In this document: piece after piece, positions 29,341-37,887 of the stretch
Layout: each line of letters starts with the position of its first letter
Position numbering within the stretch: the stretch's first letter is position 1
Assembly (NCBI GenBank): GCA_019235245.1
Contig: JAFAKO010000240.1
Span: forward strand, 1-37,887
Reading direction: 5' to 3'
From: Gammaproteobacteria bacterium
GTDB lineage: Bacteria > Pseudomonadota > Gammaproteobacteria > Steroidobacterales > Steroidobacteraceae
Length of the DNA: 37,887 nucleotides
Program-made: the position numbers and the translations under genes
Notes under the pieces: generated by a model
Told to the model about the DNA's origin: nothing
The model's input: only the letters and a program-made list of their open reading frames with translations
Database searches by the model: none

Positions 29341-30038
29341 GGGATTCGCCAGCGAGTCCGGGCGCCCCGGCCGCGAGCGGCGCCGCAGGCGGCACGCTCG
29401 CGATTTTCGACCTCGACGGCACACTGACGCGCCACGACACGCTGCTACCCTACCTGAGCGGTTTCCTGCGCCGGCACCCGCAGCGGCTCGTGCGGCTGCC
29501 GCAGGTCATCCCGGCGCTCGCCGCCTTCGCCCTCGGACGCGCCGATCGTGGGGCGCTGAAATCCTCCGCCATCCGCGCGGTCATGGCAGGCTACGGCCGC
29601 AGCGAGATCGAGCAGTGGACGGGCGAATTCGTCACACGGCTGCTGCAGCGTGGCACGCATGCGGATGGGCTGGCGGCGCTCGAGGCGCACCGCAGCGCCG
29701 GGGATTTCCTGGTGCTGCTGTCGGCGAGTCCCGATCTCTACGTGCCCGCGATCGGCCGTGCGCTCGGCTTCGCGCAGACGCTGTGCACCGGAATCCAATG
29801 GAACGGTGACCGCCTCGATGGTCATCTCACGACGCCCAACCGGCGCGACGTCGAGAAGACACGCTGTGTGGCGCAGCTGCGCCGCGAGCACCCCTCGCTC
29901 CGCATGGTGGCCTACGGCAACGCCGCCAGCGATCTCGAGCACTTCGCACTCGTGGATCACGCCACCCTGGTGAACGGCAGCGCACGGGCGCGCCGGGCCG
30001 CGGCAGGGCTCGATATCGATTGCGTCACGTGGCATTGA
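29337..30038 (+). CDS. HAD-IB family phosphatase (SerB-like)
   Basis: A phosphatase of about 233 residues. Motif I is FDLDGTLT (29406-29429), motif II is LLSASPDL, motif III is the Lys in VEKTRC, and motif IV is [11 protein letters not shown]. This pattern is typical of HAD-IB enzymes such as phosphoserine phosphatase relatives; the substrate is unknown. No ATG, GTG or TTG precedes motif I in frame as far back as I read, about 200 bases into acnA. The first GTG, at 29490, would delete motif I. The best candidate start is CTG at 29337, overlapping the acnA stop as CTGA, which would couple it to aconitase translation. The coding call is firm, but the start is tentative. Confidence 0.8.
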
Positions 30039-30103
30039 AGCCTCAGGCGCCCCCCGATGGTTCGCAATGTGACCTTTTCGGCGTTGCGCCGGTCTACTCT
30101 TCC

Positions 30104-30108
30104 GGAGG
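30104..30108 (+). promoter_or_regulatory. Ribosome binding site of msrP
   Basis: GGAGG lies 7 bases before the ATG at 30116. It fixes the start of msrP; the frame is open further upstream to 30020 but without such a site. Confidence 0.7.
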
Positions 30109-30115
30109 CCCAATC

Positions 30116-31060
30116 ATGAGATTTCGTGTCCCGCGCATCGCCCCTTCCGAGATCACCCCGCAGGAGGTGTACCTCAGCCGCCGCGCATTGCTCGCGGGTG
30201 CGCTCGCCACGGGCGCCAGCGCCGTGCTGCCCGCCGCAGAGCCGTCGCCGCAGGGGGCGCCGCTCAATTTCACCGTCAACTCGCAGTACTCCGTCAAGGA
30301 AACCCCGAACAAGTTCGAGGAGATCACCACCTACAACAATTTCTACGAGTTCGGCACCGACAAGGATTCACCGAGCCACGAAGCGCACACGCTTCGCACC
30401 CGTCCCTGGAGTGTGAACGTGTACGGTGAGGCCGAGGTCCACGGTACCTTCGATCTCGAGGACCTGTTGAAGGGGCAGGCTCTCGAGGAGCGGATCTATC
30501 GCTTCCGCTGCGTGGAAGCCTGGTCGATGGTCGTACCGTGGGTGGGCATTCCGTTGAGCAACCTGCTGCAGCGATTCAAGCCCACCTCACGAGCCAAGTA
30601 CGTCGAGTTCACGACACTCTACGATCCGCGGCAGATGCCGGGTCAACGCGTGCCGGTGCTCACCTGGCCTTACGTCGAGGGGCTGCGGATCGATGAGGCC
30701 ATGCATCCGCTCACCCTGATGGTCGTCGGGCTGTATGGGCGCGTGCTTCCGAACCAGGACGGCGCGCCGCTGCGCCTGATCGTGCCGTGGAAGTACGGCT
30801 TCAAGGGCATCAAGTCGATCGTCAAGATCGGCTTCACCGCGGTGCAGCCGCGCACCGCCTGGAACGTGGCGGCGCCCGATGAGTACGGCTTCTACGCCAA
30901 CGTCAATCCGCAGGTCGATCACCCGCGCTGGAGCCAGGCGAGCGAGCGGCGCATCGGCGCGCCGTTTCTCGCGGCGCGCCGCCCGACCCTGCCCTTCAAC
31001 GGCTACGCGGACCAGGTCGCGAGTCTCTACCAGGGAATGGATCTGCGGCGCTACTTCTGA
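30116..31060 (+). CDS. msrP: Protein-methionine-sulfoxide reductase, molybdopterin subunit MsrP
   Basis: A 314-residue periplasmic molybdoenzyme that repairs oxidised methionine in envelope proteins. A twin-arginine signal ([11 protein letters not shown], Arg22-Arg23) is followed by a likely cut near residue 40. Cys132 in [15 protein letters not shown] is the molybdenum ligand. [28 protein letters not shown] and the C-terminal end [10 protein letters not shown] are typical of YedY/MsrP. E. coli MsrP has 334 residues. The gene abuts msrQ, whose ATG follows the stop at once. Confidence 0.97.
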   Translation: MRFRVPRIAPSEITPQEVYLSRRALLAGALATGASAVLPAAEPSPQGAPLNFTVNSQYSVKETPNKFEEITTYNNFYEFGTDKDSPSHEAHTLRTRPWSVNVYGEAEVHGTFDLEDLLKGQALEERIYRFRCVEAWSMVVPWVGIPLSNLLQRFKPTSRAKYVEFTTLYDPRQMPGQRVPVLTWPYVEGLRIDEAMHPLTLMVVGLYGRVLPNQDGAPLRLIVPWKYGFKGIKSIVKIGFTAVQPRTAWNVAAPDEYGFYANVNPQVDHPRWSQASERRIGAPFLAARRPTLPFNGYADQVASLYQGMDLRRYF

Positions 31061-31753
31061 ATGACGCTCACACAACGCTACCGCTTCATCTACAAGCCAC
31101 TGGTATTCACCGCCTGCCTGCTGCCGCTCGCATGGCTCGCCTGCGGCGCGTTCGGCTGGCTCGGCGTCTCCCTCGGCGCGGATCCGGTGAAGGAGCTGGA
31201 GCACGAGGCCGGCAAGACGGCGCTCAATCTACTGCTGCTGACGCTCGCCGTCACGCCGGTGCGCGAGCTCACGGGGCTGTCACAGCTCGTGCGCCTGCGG
31301 CGCATGCTGGGGTTGTTCGCGTTCTTCTATGTCGTGCTGCACTTTGCCATCTACCTGGTGCTCGACCTGGAGCTGAATTTCGCGACCCTCGGGGGCGACA
31401 TCGCCAAGCGACCCTACATCACGATCGGCTTCACCGCGCTGTTGCTGCTGATACCGCTCGCCATCACCTCCACCAACGGCATGATGCGCAGGCTCGGACG
31501 CCGCTGGCAGCAGCTGCACCGCCTCGTGTACCTCATCGCCATTCTCGGTGTGTGGCACTTCTACTGGCAGGTGAAGCGCGACATACGCGAGCCGCTCATC
31601 TACGTGGGAATACTCGCCTTGCTGCTCGGCTACCGGGTCGTGCGCGCCTGGCGGCGGCGGCGCGCAGCCGCGGCGCTCCAGCGGGGCGCGGCGGCGCCGA
31701 CGGCCGCAATCACATCGAGGTCCGGATCTGCCACAGCTCCGGAAAGAACTTGA
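31061..31753 (+). CDS. msrQ: MsrPQ heme-binding membrane subunit MsrQ
   Basis: A 230-residue inner-membrane cytochrome b that passes electrons from quinones or flavin to MsrP. Six hydrophobic segments are visible. Candidate heme histidines lie in YVVLHFAIYLVLDL, QLHRLVYLIAILGVWHFYWQVK. The TPVRELTGLSQLVRLRRMLGL loop is a YedZ/MsrQ signature. The final 35 residues are an Arg/Ala-rich tail that overlaps the convergent tryptophan dioxygenase gene by 44 bases. Confidence 0.96.
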   Translation: MTLTQRYRFIYKPLVFTACLLPLAWLACGAFGWLGVSLGADPVKELEHEAGKTALNLLLLTLAVTPVRELTGLSQLVRLRRMLGLFAFFYVVLHFAIYLVLDLELNFATLGGDIAKRPYITIGFTALLLLIPLAITSTNGMMRRLGRRWQQLHRLVYLIAILGVWHFYWQVKRDIREPLIYVGILALLLGYRVVRAWRRRRAAAALQRGAAAPTAAITSRSGSATAPERT

Positions 31754-32564
31754 GCTCGAGTGCCTTGGCGAGATAGGAGACGCCGGCGGTGCCGCCGGTT
31801 CCCGGCTTGTAGCCGATGATGCGCTCGACCGTTTTGAGATGGTGGTAGCGCCAGAGCTGGAAGTTGTAATCGAGATCGACGAGCCGCTCGGCGAGCTCGT
31901 ACAGGTCCCATGCCTGGTCGGCGTTGTGGTACACGCCGAGCCAGGCGCCGGCCACCTGCTTGTTCGCCTGGTACGGCTCGCTGAAATCCCGCGATAGATA
32001 GCTCTCCGGAATGCCGTAGCCGCGCCGGCTGAGCAGCCGCAGCACCTCATCGTAGAGCGAGGGCTCGGCGAGTGCCCGGGACAGCAGCTCGTAGGCGCGC
32101 GCATCGCGCTTATGGACCTCGATCATGGCGGCATTCTTGTTGCCGAACAGGAACTCGAGCAGGCGGTACTGCACCGACTGGAAGCCCGAGGATCGTCCCA
32201 GCTCGTTGCGGAACGCCGAGTACTCGAACGGCGTAAGTGTCGAGAGCACATCCCACACCGTGAGCAGCTGCGTCTGCGTGCGCGAGATACGCGCCAGCAT
32301 CTTCAGCGCGGGATCCAGGTCGTCACGCCGCACGCACTCGAGCGCCGCGGTGAGCTCGTGCAGCATGAGACGCATCCACAGCTCCGACACCTGGTGCACC
32401 AGGATGAACACCATCTCGTTGTGCTGACTCGAGGCCGGCCGCTGCGCGGCCAACAGCTTCTCGAGCTGCAGGTACTCGCCGTAGGATAGCGAGGAGCCGA
32501 GATCCCAGTGCACCGCCTCGTCGGCGAGCTCGACCCGCGGGGGTTTGTCGTGCGGTTCACTCAT
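31710..32564 (-). CDS. kynA: Tryptophan 2,3-dioxygenase
   Basis: A 284-residue heme enzyme that opens the indole ring of tryptophan to N-formylkynurenine. HNEMVFILVHQVSELWMR carries the distal His (His57 here), FQSVQYRLLEFLFG lines the heme, and LWRYHHLKTVERIIG carries the axial ligand, probably His242. The length matches Xanthomonas TDO (about 285-298). No kynureninase or formamidase gene lies nearby, so the gene stands alone here. It overlaps the msrQ tail by 44 bases. A promoter-like pair lies directly before the ATG. Confidence 0.97.
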   Translation of the reverse strand: MSEPHDKPPRVELADEAVHWDLGSSLSYGEYLQLEKLLAAQRPASSQHNEMVFILVHQVSELWMRLMLHELTAALECVRRDDLDPALKMLARISRTQTQLLTVWDVLSTLTPFEYSAFRNELGRSSGFQSVQYRLLEFLFGNKNAAMIEVHKRDARAYELLSRALAEPSLYDEVLRLLSRRGYGIPESYLSRDFSEPYQANKQVAGAWLGVYHNADQAWDLYELAERLVDLDYNFQLWRYHHLKTVERIIGYKPGTGGTAGVSYLAKALELKFFPELWQIRTSM

Positions 32565-32571
32565 GCGTCCG

Positions 32572-32599
32572 ATGGTACACGTCGGCGTCTCTGGGGCAA
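32572..32599 (-). promoter_or_regulatory. Promoter-like sequence directly upstream of kynA
   Basis: On the minus strand TTGCCC (32599-32594) and TACCAT (32577-32572) are 16 bases apart. TACCAT ends 7 bases before the ATG at 32564, so the transcript would start at or beside the start codon. There is no ribosome binding site in those 7 bases (CGGACGC). Confidence 0.45.
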
Positions 32600-32691
32600 C
32601 CCGCTTACAACTTCGAGCGCAATTTCCCCGGGTGGTTTAGGATCGCGCGCCTGTATCCCCCGCCGCAGCGTGTAACGCAGCCAACGTGAGC

Positions 32692-33573
32692 ATGGCCATC
32701 CTCGAGGTCCGCGACCTGGTGAAGGTCTACCCCACCGCCACGGCAGTCGGCGGCGTCTCTTTCAGCGTGCCCGAAGGCATCTGCTTCGGTCTGCTCGGGC
32801 CGAACGGCGCCGGCAAGACCACCACCATCGAGATCATGGAAGGGATCCTCCCGCCGACTTCCGGCGAGGTCCGTTATCGGGGCGAATCCCTCGGCCGCCG
32901 CTTCCGCCAGGAGGCCGGCATCCTGTTCCAGAAGACCGCTCTGCAGGATTTCCTCACCGTGCGCCAGTGCATCAACCTGTTCCGCGGGCTGTACGACCAC
33001 GGCCTCGAGGTCGATGAGATCCTGCGCCTGTGCGCGCTCGAGAAGCTCGCCGCGCGCGACAACCGCAAGCTCTCCGGCGGTCAGCAGCAGCGCCTGCTGC
33101 TCGCGATAGCACTCGTCAACGACCCGGCGGTGCTGTTCCTCGATGAGCCCACGACGGGACTCGATCCGCAGGCGCGGCGCAACTTCTGGGAGCTGGTGCA
33201 ATCGATCAAGGCACAGCGCAAGACCATCATCCTCACGACGCACTACATGGAGGAGGCGGAGCTGCTCTGCGACGACATCGTGATCCTCGACCATGGCCGC
33301 ATCGCCGCGCAGGGTCCGCCGCAGCGGCTGCTGCACGAGCACTTCGCGCAGGTGCTGCTCGAGCTGCCGCGCCAGGACTTCCCCGCCGCGGCCCGCGCCC
33401 TGCCGCTCAACATCCTCGAAGGGCCCGACCGCATCGAGATCACCACCGACAACGTCGAAGGAACGCTGCGGACACTGCTCGCCGCGCAGGTACCGCTCAC
33501 GCACTTGCGGATTCGCCCGGCCAATCTCGAGGACCTGTTCCTCGAGCTGACCGGGACGGAGCTGCGGTCGTGA
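32692..33573 (+). CDS. ABC-2 type exporter, ATP-binding protein
   Basis: A 293-residue ATPase that powers the permease encoded next. Walker A is GPNGAGKTT, the Q-loop is in FQKTALQDFLTV, the signature is LSGGQQQRLLLA, Walker B is AVLFLDEPTTGLDP and the switch His is in TTHYMEEAELLCDD. The C-terminal 70 residues are a typical DrrA/CcmA-style extension. The ATG at 32692 is preferred; a GTG at 32686 would add two residues. A TAGGAT at about 32638 could be the -10 element. The exported substrate is unknown. Confidence 0.92.
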   Translation: MAILEVRDLVKVYPTATAVGGVSFSVPEGICFGLLGPNGAGKTTTIEIMEGILPPTSGEVRYRGESLGRRFRQEAGILFQKTALQDFLTVRQCINLFRGLYDHGLEVDEILRLCALEKLAARDNRKLSGGQQQRLLLAIALVNDPAVLFLDEPTTGLDPQARRNFWELVQSIKAQRKTIILTTHYMEEAELLCDDIVILDHGRIAAQGPPQRLLHEHFAQVLLELPRQDFPAAARALPLNILEGPDRIEITTDNVEGTLRTLLAAQVPLTHLRIRPANLEDLFLELTGTELRS

Positions 33574-34577
33574 TGCAACGGCTGCTCGCGGTACTGCATG
33601 CGCGCAACCTGGAGTTCCTGCGCGATCGCAGCACGCTGATCTTCACGCTGCTGCTGCCGGTGCTGCTGGTGATCGGCATGGGGTTCGTGTTCGCCGGCCC
33701 GCCGCGGCCGCTCTTCAAGGTGGGCGTGCTCGCCCCGAGCATCGACCCGGCCGCGCACCCGTTTCTGAAGGAGCGCTACACCGAATTCGTCCCGTTGCCG
33801 CAGCGGGACCAGGCGCTGCGCAAGCTCACCCATCAGCAGATCGACCTGCTGCTCGACCTGCAGCAGCCGGTGCGCTACTGGGTGAACACCGAGTCCCCCA
33901 AGGGTTACATCGTGGAGAAGCTGCTGCTGGCCGCCGACCCCGCTGCCAGCCGTCAACCGGTGACCGGGGCCGCGCTGCGCTATGTCGACTGGCTGTTCCC
34001 GGGCATCCTCGGCATGAACATGATGTTCAGCTGCCTGTTCGGCGTCGGCTACGTGGTGCTGCGCTACCGCAAGAGCGGCTTTCTCAAGCGTCTGTACGCC
34101 TCACCGCTCACCGCCTTCGAGTTCCTCAGCGCCCAGGTGCTGTCACGGCTCGGGCTGATCCTCTTCGTCACCGTGGTGCTGTACGCCGGGATCGGCACGG
34201 TCATCGGCTTCCACAGCGCCGGCAGCTCGCTCCTGCTGCTGCTGCTCGCGGTGGTCGGCGCGCTGTCGATGATCGCGCTCGGCCTCACCATCGCGGCACG
34301 CTTCGCCAGCGAAGAGCTGGTCGGCGGCCTGCTCAACCTCCTCACCTGGCCCATGATGCTGCTCTCGGGCATCTGGTTCTCGCTCGAAGGCTCGCCCCGC
34401 TGGGTGCAGTGGGTGGCACACATCTTCCCGCTCACGCACGTGCTGGACGCCGCGCGCGCCGTCATGCTCGATGGCGCCGGGCTCGTGCAGATCGCGCCGC
34501 ATCTGCTGTTCCTCGCGGCGACCGCGCTCGCCTTCCTCGCCTTCGGCGCGTGGTCGTTCCGCTGGCGCATCGACTGA
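33573..34577 (+). CDS. ABC-2 type exporter, permease
   Basis: A 334-residue inner-membrane permease. One hydrophobic segment at about residues 22-42 is followed by a roughly 120-residue extracytoplasmic region, and then five segments from about residue 140, ending in a hydrophobic C-terminus. WPMMLLSGIWFSLEGSP and IFPLTHVLDAARAVML match the ABC-2 family signature. The ATG shares a base with the ATPase stop (TGATG), and a GTG three bases earlier is also possible. The pair is a complete half-exporter set; the drug, lipid or polysaccharide carried cannot be told. Confidence 0.9.
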   Translation: MQRLLAVLHARNLEFLRDRSTLIFTLLLPVLLVIGMGFVFAGPPRPLFKVGVLAPSIDPAAHPFLKERYTEFVPLPQRDQALRKLTHQQIDLLLDLQQPVRYWVNTESPKGYIVEKLLLAADPAASRQPVTGAALRYVDWLFPGILGMNMMFSCLFGVGYVVLRYRKSGFLKRLYASPLTAFEFLSAQVLSRLGLILFVTVVLYAGIGTVIGFHSAGSSLLLLLLAVVGALSMIALGLTIAARFASEELVGGLLNLLTWPMMLLSGIWFSLEGSPRWVQWVAHIFPLTHVLDAARAVMLDGAGLVQIAPHLLFLAATALAFLAFGAWSFRWRID

Positions 34578-34596
34578 TTCTCAAGGAGTCCCACTC

Positions 34597-35610
34597 ATGC
34601 GTTTCCTGAGCGACAACACCGCCAGCGCCTGCCCGGAGATGCTCGCCGCCATGGCTGCAGCCAACTCCGGCAGGGTGCCGGCCTACGGCGCCGACGAATG
34701 GACCAGCCGCCTCGATCGCTGCTTCAGCGAATTCTTCGGCACCGAGGTGCGGGCGTTCGTCGTCACCACCGGCACGGCGGCCAATGCGTTGAGCCTCGCC
34801 ACTCTCAGCCCCCCGTATGGTGCGATCTTCGCGCACGAGGAGGCGCACATCGTCACCGACGAGTGCGGCGCGCCCGGCTTTTACACCGGTGGAGCGCAGC
34901 TGGTGATGCTGCCGGGCGAGCACGGCCGCATCTCGCCGGAGCGCCTGCGCGCTGCGCTCGCCGCTCACCCGGTTAGCCTGCACACGGTCCAGGCCGCGGT
35001 GCTTTCCCTCACCCAGGCCACCGAAGCCGGCACCGCCTATCGCCGCGGCGACCTCACCGAGCTGGCCGAGGCAGCCCACGCGCGCGGCATGAAGGTCCAC
35101 ATGGACGGGACCCGTCTTGCCAACGTGATCGCATTTCTCGACTGCCATCCGGGCGATATCACCTGGCGGTCCGGGGTCGATGTGCTGTCCTTCGGCGCGA
35201 CCAAGAACGGCGCGCTCGCGGCGGAGGCGGTGGTGTTCTTCGACCGCTCCCTGGTCAAGGACTTCGAGCTGCAGCGCAAGCGCGCCGGCCACCTGCTCTC
35301 CAAGTCGCGTTACGCCGCGATACAGCTGCTCGCTTACATCGAGGGGGGCCTGTGGCTGCGGAACGCGCAGCGCACCAACCGGCTCGCACAGCGTATCGCG
35401 GCTGCGGCGCGCGGCGCGCTGCTGCACCCGGTCGAGGCCAACGAGCTGTTCCTGCATCTGGGGAGCGACGGCCGCCAGCGGCTCCGCGCCCAGGGCTTCG
35501 AGTTCGAGGATTGGGGCGCCGAGGCGCGCGGCGATGCCCGCTTCGTGGTGTCCTGGGACCAGCCGGAAGAGGACGTGCAGGCGCTGTGCGCGGCGCTCGA
35601 GCGGCTCTGA
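34597..35610 (+). CDS. Threonine aldolase family PLP enzyme
   Basis: A 337-residue fold-type I PLP enzyme resembling low-specificity L-threonine aldolase, which splits threonine or allo-threonine to glycine and acetaldehyde. The N-terminal FLSDNTASACPEML, the cofactor region VTTGTAANALSL, Asp170 in VHMDGTRLAN and the PLP lysine Lys203 in SFGATKNGALAAEA are visible. AAGGAG (34583-34588) lies 8 bases before the ATG. The gene follows the permease after 19 bases and is probably co-transcribed with the exporter. A related beta-eliminating activity cannot be excluded. Confidence 0.9.
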   Translation: MRFLSDNTASACPEMLAAMAAANSGRVPAYGADEWTSRLDRCFSEFFGTEVRAFVVTTGTAANALSLATLSPPYGAIFAHEEAHIVTDECGAPGFYTGGAQLVMLPGEHGRISPERLRAALAAHPVSLHTVQAAVLSLTQATEAGTAYRRGDLTELAEAAHARGMKVHMDGTRLANVIAFLDCHPGDITWRSGVDVLSFGATKNGALAAEAVVFFDRSLVKDFELQRKRAGHLLSKSRYAAIQLLAYIEGGLWLRNAQRTNRLAQRIAAAARGALLHPVEANELFLHLGSDGRQRLRAQGFEFEDWGAEARGDARFVVSWDQPEEDVQALCAALERL

Positions 35611-35611
35611 G

Positions 35612-35657
35612 GGCTAGTGCTCGCGGGGCCAGTTGCTCGCGGGGCTACTGCTCGCGC
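35612..35657. repeat. Three imperfect 15-16-bp tandem repeats at a convergent gene junction
   Basis: Units GGCTAGTGCTCGCGG (35612-35626), GGCCAGTTGCTCGCGG (35627-35642) and GGCTACTGCTCGCGC (35643-35657) lie directly end to end. The third unit contains the stop and last codons of the minus-strand permease gene. The array looks like a local duplication of that gene end. Confidence 0.75.
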
Positions 35658-36823
35658 AGGCTCGTGGTCACCGGCAGCCGTGCGGCCCGCAGTGCCGGCA
35701 TGAAGCCGCCGATCATGCCGATGATCACCGCGATGATCAGCCCGCGCACCACCAGCTGCGGGGTCACCTTGAAGTTGAACACCACCTGCGTGAAGTTCTG
35801 CCCGAGGGTGGCGACCGAGAAATTATTGAACAGCAGGTAGGCGAGCAGCGCGCCGAGCGCGCCGCCGACGAGCGCCAGCAGCAGCGCCTCGCTCATCACC
35901 GAGGTTACGACCGGAAACCCGCCGAACCCCAGGGCCCGCAGCGTCGCGATCTCCTTGCCTCGCGCGGCGACCGCGGCATACATGCTGTTGAGCGCCGCGA
36001 ATACCGCGCCGAGCGCCATGATGATGGTGACCACCCCGGCGAGCAGCCCGATGGTCTTGCGAAACTGCCTGGTCTGGCCGCTGAAGTAGTCCTGCTCGCG
36101 CAGCACATCGAGCGACAGGCGCGGCTCGGCGGCGATCGCGCTCTTCAGCCGCGCCAACCCTTCGGGTCCATCGAGCCGTGCCAGCACCGAGCTCGAGCCG
36201 AGCCGCCCGAAGGTGCTGCGCGCCACGTTGATGTCCGCCCACATCTCGCTGTCGTGCGCGTCGCCGCTGGCGAAAGTCCCGACGACCTTCCATTCCGAGC
36301 CACGCATGCGCACGATGTCGCCGACGGCCGCGCCCTGGAACTGCTGCAGCACACCGCGTCCGACGATGAGCTCGCGCAGGCCGGGGGTGAAGTTGCGCCC
36401 GGCGATGATCTTCAGCTCCGGACGCAGGTCGAATGCTGCCGGCTCGACGCCGCGCAGCGTGATGTTGGCGCCGTGGCTGATGTCGTCCTTGCGTACCAGC
36501 TCGGCGATCACCATCAGCTCGGCGGAGGCGAGTGGCTTGCCATCGGCGCCGCTGGCTATGCCGGGCTCTTCCTTGATCAGGTCGGTCGAGGCGCGATCGA
36601 AGGCCGAATTGAGCTCAGCATCGGAGCCCCCCCGCAGGATGAGCACGTTATCACTGCGGCCGGTCGCCTTGAGCGTGCTCTCGAAGCCGGTCGCCATCGC
36701 GAGCAGCGCCGTGAACACGCCGACGACGCCGGCGAGGCCGACCACGATGACGAGCGAGGGCGCCCAGCGCGCGGGCACGCTGCGGATGCTGATGCCGGTG
36801 ATGGCGAGGGCCTGTCTGAGCAT
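35645..36823 (-). CDS. MacB/FtsX-type ABC transporter permease
   Basis: A 392-residue permease with one N-terminal membrane segment (about residues 17-42), a large periplasmic domain, and three C-terminal segments in the FtsX arrangement (from about residue 270 on). ATLRALGFGGFPVVTSVMSEALLLAL is the cytoplasmic coupling loop typical of FtsX/MacB permeases. The ATG at 36823 gives MLRQALAITGISIRS; the frame is open 16 codons further. It lies 28 bases after the second permease gene, and the two probably form a heterodimer with an ATPase encoded beyond the window. The substrate is unknown. Confidence 0.88.
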   Translation of the reverse strand: MLRQALAITGISIRSVPARWAPSLVIVVGLAGVVGVFTALLAMATGFESTLKATGRSDNVLILRGGSDAELNSAFDRASTDLIKEEPGIASGADGKPLASAELMVIAELVRKDDISHGANITLRGVEPAAFDLRPELKIIAGRNFTPGLRELIVGRGVLQQFQGAAVGDIVRMRGSEWKVVGTFASGDAHDSEMWADINVARSTFGRLGSSSVLARLDGPEGLARLKSAIAAEPRLSLDVLREQDYFSGQTRQFRKTIGLLAGVVTIIMALGAVFAALNSMYAAVAARGKEIATLRALGFGGFPVVTSVMSEALLLALVGGALGALLAYLLFNNFSVATLGQNFTQVVFNFKVTPQLVVRGLIIAVIIGMIGGFMPALRAARLPVTTSLREQ

Positions 36824-36851
36824 GAAAGTTTCCCGAGCGAAGTCCTCGCGC

Positions 36852-37887
36852 CTAGCGTCCGGCGAGCGCATCCACGATTTTCAGCCGCCGGGCACGCAAT
36901 CCCGGCAGGAGCCCGACGGCGAGGCTCATGAGCAGGATGACACCGATCCCGACCAGCCAGACGCGGTAATCCACCGTGAGCTGAAACTGCCCGCCGCTCC
37001 CCTTCGCCACCATCGCCCCCGCGAGCGAGGCGAGCAGCAGGCCGATCAGGCCACCGACGAGACACAGGGCGAACGCTTCGGCCAGCACGAAGCCGAGCAC
37101 GCTGCCGTCGGAGAACCCCAGCGTCTTCAGCACGGCGAGCTCCGGAATGCGCTCGCGCACGCTCTGCGCCATGGTGTTGCCGACCACCAGCAGCAGCGTG
37201 AAGAACACGGCGAACAGAATCCAGCGCACTATCAGGCCGATGTCGCCGATCTGCTTGACGAAGCTGATGTTGAAATCCTTCTCGGTCTGCGTCTTGGTCT
37301 CATCGGGCGAGTTCTCGAACATCGCGTCGACGCTGTGCGCCACCCGCGCCGCCTGGTTGCTGTCGGTTAGCTTGAGAATGAAGAAATTCTCGCGGCCCTT
37401 GACGCCGAACTGGTTGGCCTCGTCAAAGTAATCCTGCTGGATGAACGCCAGGTTGGTGCGCTTCTTCCAGTCCTCGTCCTTGCCGTCGAACACCCCCACC
37501 AGGTCGAAAATCCAGGCCTTGCTGCCGTTCTTCTGCGGGTAGATGTTGGAGTTGATCGGGATCTTCTGCCCGACCTTCCAGCCGTACTGATCCGCAAGCT
37601 GCTTGCCGGCGATCATGCCGGTACGCGTGTGGATGAAGTCCTGCCATTGCTGTTCCGGCATGACCCATTCCGGGTAGACATCGCGATACCGCTGCGGATC
37701 GAGAGAGAACATGATGAGGGGGGTGTTCTCCTGCCACACGCCGCCGAACCAGGTCTGGTAGGCGACGCGCGCCACCCCGGGGATGGCTTCGAGCTTCGGC
37801 AGCATGCTGATCGGCAGCGGCGAGGTGAACGACACGCGCGCCTGCACGAACAGGCGCGTCGCGCCGACGAAGTCCGCGCCGGCGTTG
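36852..37887 (-). CDS. MacB/FtsX-type ABC transporter permease, 5' end outside the window
   Basis: The frame is open to the right edge (at least 344 residues), so the N-terminus and first membrane segment are missing. The visible part is a periplasmic domain (AIPGVARVAYQTWFGG, RTGMIAGKQLADQYGW, DLVGVFDG) followed by three membrane segments with the coupling loop RERIPELAVLKTLGFSDGSV. Those segments place it in the same family as the next permease downstream. The two are co-transcribed and likely make one transporter. Confidence 0.88.
   Translation of the reverse strand, partial: NAGADFVGATRLFVQARVSFTSPLPISMLPKLEAIPGVARVAYQTWFGGVWQENTPLIMFSLDPQRYRDVYPEWVMPEQQWQDFIHTRTGMIAGKQLADQYGWKVGQKIPINSNIYPQKNGSKAWIFDLVGVFDGKDEDWKKRTNLAFIQQDYFDEANQFGVKGRENFFILKLTDSNQAARVAHSVDAMFENSPDETKTQTEKDFNISFVKQIGDIGLIVRWILFAVFFTLLLVVGNTMAQSVRERIPELAVLKTLGFSDGSVLGFVLAEAFALCLVGGLIGLLLASLAGAMVAKGSGGQFQLTVDYRVWLVGIGVILLMSLAVGLLPGLRARRLKIVDALAGR

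Overview
The window is a gene-dense, high-GC stretch of a gammaproteobacterial chromosome. Synteny supports this: uvrC-pgsA-tRNA-Gly, a nudJ-mnmA pair close to purB, an intact SelA/SelB/SelD/tRNA-Sec set beside formate dehydrogenase, and MsrPQ. Codon bias and gene content would fit a Steroidobacter/Nevskia/Xanthomonas-like lineage, but this placement is a guess. No rRNA, CRISPR array or insertion sequence was seen. The only mobile element found is an intein.

Layout. 1-1672 (+): the end of a membrane formate dehydrogenase operon (beta subunit tail, cytochrome b gamma subunit, FdhE). 1763-6348 (+): a complete selenocysteine cassette, selA-selB-selC(tRNA-Sec)-selD, which would serve the Sec-containing FDH alpha subunit expected just upstream. 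6345-12901 (-): a small ion-channel protein, tRNA-Gly(GCC), and a tight run read leftwards as class II DAHP synthase, isocitrate dehydrogenase, family 5 uracil-DNA glycosylase, uvrC and pgsA. 12985-15689 (+): a saccharopine-dehydrogenase-like gene overlapping an ALDH7-type aldehyde dehydrogenase, probably lysine/2-aminoadipate semialdehyde metabolism. 15807-21119 (-): PhoPQ-like kinase and regulator with a PepSY protein, mazG, nudL and fumC. 21178-25049 (+): purB, a PLD-like protein, nudJ, mnmA. 25093-31753 (+): aconitase A, a HAD phosphatase, msrP, msrQ. 31710-32564 (-): tryptophan 2,3-dioxygenase. 32692-35610 (+): ABC-2 exporter pair and a threonine-aldolase-family enzyme. 35645-37887 (-): two MacB/FtsX-type permeases, the second cut by the window end.

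The most striking object is in the aconitase gene. It encodes 1415 residues instead of about 895, because a 518-residue LAGLIDADG intein (26605-28158) splits the CxxC motif that holds the [4Fe-4S] cluster. The intein's last residues are His-Asn, and the residue after it (C+1) is itself the third cluster cysteine. The intein's own Cys1 occupies the same place in the unspliced precursor. Active aconitase therefore requires splicing, and cluster chemistry could in principle feed back on splicing. The intein is lower in GC than its host gene, and the two host cysteine codons flanking it are the only TGT cysteine codons in the extein, which fits acquisition by homing with co-conversion.

Smaller points of interest: a HAD phosphatase gene with no ATG/GTG/TTG start (a CTG overlaps the aconitase stop); several genes whose -10-like hexamer lies 6-8 nt before the start codon, suggesting leaderless mRNAs; a FumC poly-glycine tail that doubles as the nudL ribosome binding site; an isocitrate dehydrogenase with an altered cofactor loop; and AT-rich hairpins between genes.
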